NCBI GenBank assembly: GCA_905213905.1
Contig: CAJMKD010000059.1
Location: 1-8,032 of the forward strand
DNA length: 8,032 bases
Reading direction: 5' to 3'
Source of the DNA: an uncultured Sutterella sp.
GTDB lineage: Bacteria > Pseudomonadota > Gammaproteobacteria > Burkholderiales > Burkholderiaceae_F
Below, piece by piece: positions 1-5,157 of this stretch (the first letter of the stretch is position 1; each line of letters starts with the position of its first letter). Made by a program: the position numbers and the translations under genes. Below the pieces are notes generated by a model, which was not told the DNA's origin, searched no databases, and saw only the letters and a list, made by a program, of their open reading frames with translations.

Positions 1-2195
1 CCGATTTCGGTCGTCGGAGTTTCCGCGGGCTCCAAGTAGTAGGGCAGCGGATCGTAGTCCTTCGAGGCGGGCGGCAGCTTCTGCAGCGCATAGGGCTTGC
101 CCGTACGCGAGAGCGTGATCCACACGTCGCCATAGAGCTCGAGCTTCTTCGAGGGGGTGCGGACGCCCTGCGGCAGGCCCGTCTTCGGATCCTTGTTGAG
201 GTACACGTAGTACGTGTTCCACTTGTCGTACGGCATGAACTCAACCGGGTTGTGCGCAAGAAGCTGCTTCCAGGTCATGTTGATGCGCTTCAGGCGTCCG
301 TCGAGGAGCGCTTCCATCGAATCCCAGTAGGCGAGGCCGTCCTTCATGAATTCGGGATCGCAGGCGCGCTTGCAGTTTTCGTTGCCGAGCGCGGCGCAGC
401 GCTTGATGAGCTTCGACCAGAAGAGCGTTTCGTCTTCCGTTTCCCAGACGTGCGCCACAGCCTGGCGGGCAAAGACCATGTTGAGGGACTCGATCAGCAT
501 GTTCGTTTCGAGCCACTCGGTCGCCGGAAGCAGGATGTCCGCGTACATCGAGAAGGAGGTCGGGTACATGTACATGTGGACGATGAGGTCGCACTTTTCC
601 ATCGCCTTCACCCACGAGCCCGCGTTGGCGTTGACGCCGAACTTGTTGCCCGAGCGTTCAAGCCAGACCTTGATCGGATAGGGCTTGCCGGTGAGCATCG
701 CGTCGAGCACGGCCGAAGGCTGTGCGGCGTCCCACTGCAAGAGGCCCTTGTGCTCGTTGCTGCCGAGGCGCTTCGTGAGCTGCCCTTCCGGAAGCAGATA
801 CGAGCAGCGGGTTGCAAGCGAACCGGCGGGCACGACGTTGCTCGAGGGGTTGCGCTGCATAAGGGAGCCCGGACGCTCGACGTTGCCGAGGAGCGCATTG
901 AGGATCACGGCGCCCATGGCGGCCTGCACGGAGTTCGGGGACTGGTCGGTCGCGACGCCGAGCGCAATGCCCGAAGGACCGTCGGCGTAGACCTTGATGG
1001 CTTCTTCGATCTTCTTCGGATCGAGCCAGCATTCCTTCGCCGTTGCTTCCAGGGTCCAGGGTTCCGCGCGCTCCTTGAGGCAGCGGAAGCCCGTCTTGTA
1101 CTTCTTCCCCTGATATTCGAATTCGCCGTCGAGTTCCGGATCGAGCGCATCGTCCCACGGATACTTGATCGCCTTCGGGGACTTCGTCTTCTTGTCCCAG
1201 ACGACGTACGTGCCCTTGTCGCCCTTCGGGTCGATTTCGTCGGCGTGCACGAGCATCTTCGTCTCGACGTTGACGAGGTACGGCAGATTCGTCCAGTGCA
1301 TGACGAAGTCTTCGTCGTAGATCTTCTGCTCGATGATGTAGCGCATCCAGCCGAGCATGAGCGCAACGTCGGTGCCCGGACGGATCGGGAGCCACACGTC
1401 AGCGCGCTGGGCTTCCGGAATGAAGCGCGGATCGATCACGACCGTCTTCACGCCCTTCGTGCGCAGCGTCACGATGGCCTGGCCGCCGCCCGCGGGGTTG
1501 CTGTAGGACGGGTCCGTGCCCCAGAGCACGATCGACTTCATCTTCGTGTTGGGGTTGTAGATTTCGCGGCTCTTTTCGTCGGCGATCGAGGTGTCGGGGC
1601 CGCCGTACATCATATCGAAGGCGAGGGTGCGGGGCAGATAGCACTGCGCGCAGCCCGGTTCGTAGAAGTTCGGGGTGCCGAAGGCGTTTGCGACGCGCGG
1701 AATGCCGCGGAACGCGGGGTTGCCGCCGCCGCCCGTCGTGATCAGGACAGATTCGGCGCCGTATTCGTGACGAACCTCTTCCATCTTCGTGGCGATGCGG
1801 TCAATCGCTTCCTGCCAGCTGATGCGGCGCCACTTGTTTTCACCGCGCTTGCCGACGCGGATCATCGGGTACTTGTTGCGGTTCGGGTGATAGAGGGCGG
1901 AAATGCCCGCGAGGCCCTTCGGGCAGAGCGTGCCCTTGCTCATCGGGTATTCGGGGTTGCCTTCGATCTTCACGACGCGGCCGTTGCGCACGTGCGCGAG
2001 AACGCCGCAGTTGTGAATGCAGGCGCGGCAGCAGGTCTTGACGATTTTCGTTTCGCCTGCCGCAGCGCCGGCCGCGGGCGCGGCTTCGGCTGCATGCGCG
2101 GCCGGAATCAGGCCGTCGGAAGATGTACGACCGACCGCAGCGGCGAGACCGACGACTGCTGTCGCCTCAAGAAAGCTTCTGCGAGAAAGCTGCAT
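1..2195 (-). CDS. Tat-exported molybdopterin (bis-MGD) oxidoreductase, 3' end cut by window edge
   Basis: This is a periplasmic catalytic subunit of the DMSO reductase superfamily. It probably reduces (or hydroxylates/dehydroxylates) a small molecule in anaerobic respiration; the substrate is unknown. The N terminus MQLSRRSFLEA is a classic twin-arginine signal with cleavage likely near AAHAAEA (about residue 36). A [4Fe-4S] motif follows: C56-x2-C59-x3-C63-x27-C91, with an extra Cys55. The motif EPGCAQCY (179-186) offers Cys182 or Cys185 as molybdenum ligand. Cofactor-binding signatures are WGTDPSYSNP (225-234), VVIDPRF (252-258), RPGTDVALM (272-280), YADILLPATEWLE (551-563) and RTPSKKLELYG (679-689, start of the C-terminal MopB domain). 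The 731 visible codons reach into that last domain, so perhaps 100-150 residues are missing. The start is fixed by AAAGGAG (2211-2205), 9 nt upstream of ATG. No iron-sulfur or anchor subunit is visible. Family is certain; relation to tetrathionate, polysulfide, arsenate or catechol enzymes is unresolved. Confidence 0.95.
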   Translation of the reverse strand, partial: MQLSRRSFLEATAVVGLAAAVGRTSSDGLIPAAHAAEAAPAAGAAAGETKIVKTCCRACIHNCGVLAHVRNGRVVKIEGNPEYPMSKGTLCPKGLAGISALYHPNRNKYPMIRVGKRGENKWRRISWQEAIDRIATKMEEVRHEYGAESVLITTGGGGNPAFRGIPRVANAFGTPNFYEPGCAQCYLPRTLAFDMMYGGPDTSIADEKSREIYNPNTKMKSIVLWGTDPSYSNPAGGGQAIVTLRTKGVKTVVIDPRFIPEAQRADVWLPIRPGTDVALMLGWMRYIIEQKIYDEDFVMHWTNLPYLVNVETKMLVHADEIDPKGDKGTYVVWDKKTKSPKAIKYPWDDALDPELDGEFEYQGKKYKTGFRCLKERAEPWTLEATAKECWLDPKKIEEAIKVYADGPSGIALGVATDQSPNSVQAAMGAVILNALLGNVERPGSLMQRNPSSNVVPAGSLATRCSYLLPEGQLTKRLGSNEHKGLLQWDAAQPSAVLDAMLTGKPYPIKVWLERSGNKFGVNANAGSWVKAMEKCDLIVHMYMYPTSFSMYADILLPATEWLETNMLIESLNMVFARQAVAHVWETEDETLFWSKLIKRCAALGNENCKRACDPEFMKDGLAYWDSMEALLDGRLKRINMTWKQLLAHNPVEFMPYDKWNTYYVYLNKDPKTGLPQGVRTPSKKLELYGDVWITLSRTGKPYALQKLPPASKDYDPLPYYLEPAETPTTEI

Positions 2196-2246
2196 GGATT
2201 GGATCTCCTTTCATTCGGAAGCCGCACTTCGTCTCAAAACGGGCGG

Positions 2247-2275
2247 CTTTCGCTCACCCTGGGGCTCGGTTCGCC
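2247..2275 (-). repeat. Leader repeat unit B (GGCGAAC-N12-TGAGCGAAAG)
   Basis: This is the second unit. GGCGAAC (2275-2269) is followed after 12 nt by TGAGCGAAAG (2256-2247). Its end can form a GC-GAAA-GC tetraloop mini-hairpin. It also overlaps the left arm of the AAGCCGC/GCGGCTT hairpin next to the ribosome binding site, so folding of this unit could affect translation start. Confidence 0.5.
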
Positions 2276-2318
2276 TGCACGAAGTCCGTGCCCCTGCGCC
2301 AATGCGCGGGACACCTTC

Positions 2319-2338
2319 CTTTCGCTCAGCCGTTCGCC
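2319..2338 (-). repeat. Leader repeat unit A (GGCGAAC-N3-TGAGCGAAAG)
   Basis: This is the first of two related units in the molybdoenzyme leader, read on the minus strand. GGCGAAC (2338-2332) is followed after 3 nt by TGAGCGAAAG (2328-2319). The sister unit lies closer to the gene with the same two blocks and a longer gap. The exact blocks are seen; a shared function is inferred. Confidence 0.5.
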
Positions 2339-2453
2339 GAACCCGATGCCGGGACTTAGAGTGGTGCGGCGTGGGTCTCAATGTCGGCCCCAGCGGGCCG
2401 TGTGCCGCACCCGATTTGTCTCGGTTGCAACAATTCTTGCGGCCTCCTTTTTC

Positions 2454-2499
2454 ATTAGCACCAAAGAATTAGCAAAGAAGTTTGCAAATTGAGCAAACT
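2454..2499 (-). promoter_or_regulatory. AT-rich operator/promoter island upstream of the molybdoenzyme gene
   Basis: This is a short AT-rich island in otherwise GC-rich DNA. It contains a 21-nt palindrome AGTTTGC-N7-GCAAACT (2479-2499, 7-bp perfect arms). Beside it, the heptamer ATTAGCA occurs twice (2454-2460 and 2468-2474), a 14-bp period. The layout suits a regulator-binding site with an adjacent promoter. I could not fix a -35/-10 pair with good spacing, and no FNR (TTGAT-N4-ATCAA) or sigma-54 site is evident. The response regulator encoded upstream is one candidate ligand; that is inference. Confidence 0.45.
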
Positions 2500-2884
2500 C
2501 TTTTCGCCCTCTCGCGCCGGCTGCTTTCACGCGCCGCCGACATTCTCACGTGCGCCCTTCTCCCGCAGGTAAACCGGGCAATTCATGACTCAAAAAGTCA
2601 GAAAATGCCGCCTTTGCAGCTGCCTCGGGGCGTCCCCTGAGAGGACTTCCCCTAATATCAGCTTCTGCGCGCGATGCCTGACGCGCTTTTCATCGACTAT
2701 TCCGCCGCTCCACCCTGTTCAAGCGGCACACAAAAAATTCATGCCTGAGCTGCCGCCTCTGGGTGGACGCCAAGGTGCGCTTTCCACAAGTCCCTGGAAC
2801 ACTTTGCTCGAATTACAAGCTGAGGACGCCCACGCTTCTCAGCATTGCCCCCGCACGCTTTCAGAATCAGCCTCAGGAAGCCAT
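2500..2884. other. Intergenic stretch with no supported gene
   Basis: This stretch of about 385 bp lies between the flavoprotein terminator and the AT-rich island. No ORF here has both a plausible ribosome binding site and recognisable protein content. Minor dyads are present: TGACT-N5-AGTCA at 2586-2600 and GCCGCT-N12-AGCGGC at 2704-2727. A plus-strand reading frame from 2585 has two CxxC pairs but no Shine-Dalgarno sequence and is not called. Confidence 0.5.
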
Positions 2885-2930
2885 TAAAAAACCGCCGAAT
2901 CGCATTCATCAGCAACCCGGCGGCTTTTTC
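2885..2930 (-). terminator. Rho-independent terminator of the flavoprotein gene
   Basis: On the minus strand a CCGCCG/CGGCGG stem (2923-2918 with 2897-2892) is extended inward by a wobble-rich GGTTGC/GCGATT helix and followed by a run of six T (2891-2886). It starts about 45 nt after the flavoprotein stop codon. A complementary A-run at 2925-2929 makes it potentially bidirectional. It implies that the molybdoenzyme gene downstream has its own promoter. Confidence 0.8.
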
Positions 2931-2968
2931 CTTCAAAGCACTCCGCGAAGAGTGCCATTTCAATTTAA

Positions 2969-4459
2969 TCAGCCCTTCAGCGTGCCAACGGCATGCTTCG
3001 CTGCAAGACGGCCCCAGATGACGGCGGCGGTGAGCTGCGAGCCCACGATGTAGTCGTCGTAGAAGAGTCCGCCGATGGCGTTGCCGATGGCGTAGAGGCC
3101 CTTCACCGGCTGCTTTTCGGTGTTGAGCACCTGGCCGTCCTTGTTGATGAGCGGACCGCCGAAGGTCGCCGTCATGCCGCCCTGGAACGGGAAGGCCATG
3201 AACGGTCCCTTTTCAAGGAGGCGCGGCTTTTCAAGCGTGTTGGGCGGCGTCAGTTCGGCGGCCTTCCCAGCCTTGACGGCCGAGTTGTAGCCCTCAACCG
3301 TTGCCGTGCGCGCCTTTTCGTTCACGCCCATCGCCTTGGCAAGTTCGGCGATCGTGTTGCCCGTGTAGATCGGCGCCTTCGCCTTCTTGTAGCGGTTGAT
3401 GCGCGTTGCGACCGTTTCGATGTCGACCACCTGCTGGTCGATGATGATGAAGGCCCAGTTGTCCTTCGTCACGAGCGGCAGCTTCTTCGCAACCGCAACG
3501 TAGGTCATCACTTCGTCGAGGATGCGCACGCCGGCCTTGTCGACGATGATGCCGTAGTTGACCATCGTGGAGGGATTGGCCTGCGTGGGGCCGTGGATCG
3601 GACCGCCGTGGAACTGGTCGAGGTTGGTGTAGTACGGCTGGAAGGGACGCGTGAGCTCAATGTTTTCGCCCATCATGTAGGCCGAGCCGCGCAGCGGCAT
3701 CCAGCAGACGCCGCCGCCCATGTACTTCGTCACCATTTCGCGGTTGGCGTGAAAGCCGCCCGTCGCGATGACGACGCCCGCCTTCGCGTGGAGCGTGATC
3801 GCGCCTTCCTTCTTCGAAATGGCCTTGACGCCCGTGCATTCGAGGGTCGGCGTGCGAAGGAGCTCGATCGCCTTCGTGTTCGTCATGAAGGTGATGTTCT
3901 TCGCCTTCTTGACTTCTTCGAGCATCTGGCTCATGAGCTGCGCGCCGCCCGGCTTCTTGGGGCCTGCAACGACGTGGCCTCGCACGGTGGCGGGCCAGAC
4001 TTCGCGAACCATCTTGCCCCATTTGATGCCGCAGCGCTTCGTGAGCCATTCAATGCAGTCCGCGCTCTTTTCGCAGTAGATGCGCGTGAGTTCCGGATCG
4101 CCGCGGCCCTGCGAGACCGCCATCATGTCCTTGTAGAACTCGTCGATCGTGTCGGTGAAGCCGTTTTCCTTCTGCACGAACGTATTCGTCGCGTTGAAGT
4201 GGCCGCCCGCGTAGATGGTGTTCCCGAATGGCATGGACATCTTTTCGAGAACGGCTACTTTTGCGCCGAGGTCGGCAGCTTCAAGCGCAGCGGTAAGGCC
4301 TGCGCAGCCCGCACCGATCACGACGAGGTCAAAGTCGTACTGCTTGCCAGAAGCCTGCTCCTTGGCGGAAACCGTGCCGGCGGCAACGGCGCCGCCAGCA
4401 GCGACGGCCGAGAGAAGGCCTGTCTTGAGCGCATTGCGGCGGTTGAACTTTGTGGTCAT
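2969..4459 (-). CDS. Exported FAD-dependent reductase, fumarate/urocanate reductase superfamily, substrate unknown
   Basis: This 496-residue flavoprotein carries a Tat-type signal (NRRNALKTG at 6-14, then an Ala/Gly-rich hydrophobic stretch, cleavage near VSAKE at about 32). It then has one FAD_binding_2 domain: dinucleotide fold VVIGAGCAGL (46-55), VAVLEK (68-73), ATGGF (232-236), GVRILDE (310-316) and GLYAIGNAIGG (454-464). There is no heme (CxxCH) domain and no FMN-binding domain, so electrons must come from a separate protein. Residues that bind and protonate dicarboxylates in flavocytochrome c fumarate reductase appear replaced. The Arg after the RFxNE-like motif aligns with Tyr320, the HHTMGG segment reads TATFGG, and NRLGG reads DYIVG (469-473). 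It is therefore probably not a fumarate reductase. ATG at 4459 is chosen because AAAGGAGG (4473-4466) sits 6 nt upstream; an in-frame start 10 codons earlier would place that ribosome site inside the gene. It follows the response regulator by 89 bp. Confidence 0.93.
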   Translation of the reverse strand: MTTKFNRRNALKTGLLSAVAAGGAVAAGTVSAKEQASGKQYDFDLVVIGAGCAGLTAALEAADLGAKVAVLEKMSMPFGNTIYAGGHFNATNTFVQKENGFTDTIDEFYKDMMAVSQGRGDPELTRIYCEKSADCIEWLTKRCGIKWGKMVREVWPATVRGHVVAGPKKPGGAQLMSQMLEEVKKAKNITFMTNTKAIELLRTPTLECTGVKAISKKEGAITLHAKAGVVIATGGFHANREMVTKYMGGGVCWMPLRGSAYMMGENIELTRPFQPYYTNLDQFHGGPIHGPTQANPSTMVNYGIIVDKAGVRILDEVMTYVAVAKKLPLVTKDNWAFIIIDQQVVDIETVATRINRYKKAKAPIYTGNTIAELAKAMGVNEKARTATVEGYNSAVKAGKAAELTPPNTLEKPRLLEKGPFMAFPFQGGMTATFGGPLINKDGQVLNTEKQPVKGLYAIGNAIGGLFYDDYIVGSQLTAAVIWGRLAAKHAVGTLKG

Positions 4460-4548
4460 GTGCTTCCTCCTTTCAAAGTGTTGACACAAGGATTGTCAAA
4501 GCAGAGGACCGATAAGTATGTTGCGCCGCGTCAACGAGGCGCGAGGAT
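4460..4548 (-). promoter_or_regulatory. Intergenic region with TTGACA-N7-TGTCAA inverted repeat
   Basis: This is the 89-bp gap between the response regulator and the flavoprotein. It holds a perfect inverted repeat TTGACA-N7-TGTCAA (4481-4499), 8 bp upstream of the Shine-Dalgarno sequence. Further up is a GCGCC/GGCGC dyad (4523-4542) without a T-run, so not a clear terminator. CATACT on the minus strand (about 4520-4515) matches four of six -10 positions. If TTGACA were a -35, the start would fall inside the ribosome site, so an operator or RNA hairpin role is more plausible. Whether the flavoprotein is co-transcribed with the two-component genes is open. Confidence 0.4.
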
Positions 4549-5157
4549 TCAGCGTTCGTCGGAAATGCCGAGAAGCTTGGCGCGCTCGATGAGCGCTGCG
4601 GCATTGCGGCAGCCGAGCTTTCGCATGGCGCCCGCTCGGAAGAATTCGATCGTGCGCTTGGCAAGACCAAGCCGCTCTGCGATGGCGCGATTCGTGAGGC
4701 CCGAGGCAACAAGGCGCACCACTTCGCGCTCCCTGTCTGAAAGCGCGGCGGCGTCGCCAGGCACGTTTCCGAAAACGGGCGACTCGGCAAGCGCACGGTC
4801 GAGCGCATCAAGAAGCTTCTCAGTGCCGACGGGCTTCGCGAGAAACGTTACCGCGCCCTTCTGCATAACGTCTACCGCCATGTCGATTGTTCCATGCGCT
4901 GAAAGGAAGATCAGCGGGATTCCATTTCCGCAGGCCCGCAGCCGCTCCTGAAGCTTGAGCCCCGACATGCCTGTCATCTTCACATCCAGAATGACGGCGC
5001 CGGGCACGCGCGGGTCGTCCGACTCAAGAAAAGATTCCGCCGACGAGAAGCTCTGCACCTTGAAGCCCTCGCCTTCAAGCACGAAAGCGATGGCCTCCCG
5101 AAGGCCCTCATCGTCGTCGACAATTCGAATGAGGATCATGTCCTTTCTGGCGCTCAC
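4549..5157 (-). CDS. LuxR/FixJ-family two-component response regulator (TtrR-like)
   Basis: This is a 202-residue cytoplasmic transcription regulator. The N-terminal receiver domain (about 8-125) has the acidic pocket D14-D15-D16, phosphoacceptor D58 in VILDVKM, S86 in FLSAHG and K108 in LAKPV. A linker leads to a LuxR-type HTH (about 138-198: LSDREREVVRLVASG, then NRAIAERLGLAKRTIE). The order and length match FixJ/TtrR/TodT regulators. The usual His of the VExHR recognition-helix motif is Phe here (IEFFR, 170-174). The start is GTG at 5157, supported by AGGAGG (5170-5165) 7 nt upstream and inside the kinase gene. An ATG six codons later lacks a properly spaced site. The GTGA overlap with the kinase stop implies translational coupling and a cognate pair. 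Likely targets are the reductase genes that follow. Confidence 0.95.
   Translation of the reverse strand: MSARKDMILIRIVDDDEGLREAIAFVLEGEGFKVQSFSSAESFLESDDPRVPGAVILDVKMTGMSGLKLQERLRACGNGIPLIFLSAHGTIDMAVDVMQKGAVTFLAKPVGTEKLLDALDRALAESPVFGNVPGDAAALSDREREVVRLVASGLTNRAIAERLGLAKRTIEFFRAGAMRKLGCRNAAALIERAKLLGISDER

Larger units (their letters stand above)
2196..2450 (-). promoter_or_regulatory. Long structured leader of the molybdoenzyme gene
   Basis: About 250 nt separate the AT-rich promoter-like island from the molybdoenzyme start codon. No convincing gene fills them. Read on the minus strand, the stretch holds several hairpins. One is a compound hairpin at 2411-2363 with an 8-bp outer stem (GGTGCGGC/GCCGCACC) enclosing a 6-bp CGGCCC/GGGCCG stem with a 4-nt loop. 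Another is GCACG/CGTGC at 2291-2277. A third is AAGCCGC/GCGGCTT at 2249-2219, ending 7 nt before the Shine-Dalgarno sequence. A purine-rich AAAAAGGAGG lies at the 5' end (about 2451-2442). Two copies of TGAGCGAAAG (2328-2319 and 2256-2247) are each preceded by GGCGAAC. I do not recognise a known riboswitch class. A regulatory 5' UTR is an inference. Confidence 0.4.

Noticed and set aside
2384..2450. Possible short leader peptides after AAAAAGGAGG (an ATG frame of 25 codons overlapping it, and a TTG frame of about 25 codons downstream)
   Set aside because: The purine-rich box looks like a ribosome site, but the ATG lies within or upstream of it and the downstream start would be TTG. Neither peptide has regulatory codon runs, so the evidence is too thin to call.
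2196..2450. Known riboswitch classes (molybdenum cofactor, cobalamin, glycine, SAM, ZTP) in the molybdoenzyme leader
   Set aside because: I compared remembered consensus cores and found no match beyond short coincidental pieces. A covariance-model search is needed to decide.
252..2492. Long plus-strand reading frame of 746 codons opposite the molybdoenzyme
   Set aside because: It is a shadow produced by the strong codon bias of the minus-strand gene. The protein is Arg/Val/Ala/Asp-rich with no recognisable domain, while the minus strand encodes a textbook Tat-exported molybdoenzyme.
2739..2963. Small minus-strand frame just after the flavoprotein stop
   Set aside because: It runs straight through the intrinsic terminator at 2885-2930, has no clear ribosome site, and its content is not protein-like.
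4481..4486. TTGACA on the minus strand (about 4499-4494) as a -35 box for the flavoprotein
   Set aside because: With a 17-bp spacer the -10 would be TTGAAA, and transcription would begin inside or after the Shine-Dalgarno sequence. An operator or hairpin is more plausible.
4523..4542. GCGCC/GGCGC dyad after the response regulator as a terminator
   Set aside because: It has a 5-bp stem, a 10-nt loop and no T-run on the minus strand, so it is not a convincing terminator.
2993..4951. Long plus-strand reading frame of 652 codons opposite the flavoprotein and the regulator
   Set aside because: It crosses two well-supported minus-strand genes and their gap, has no domain signature, and shows the same codon-bias shadow composition.
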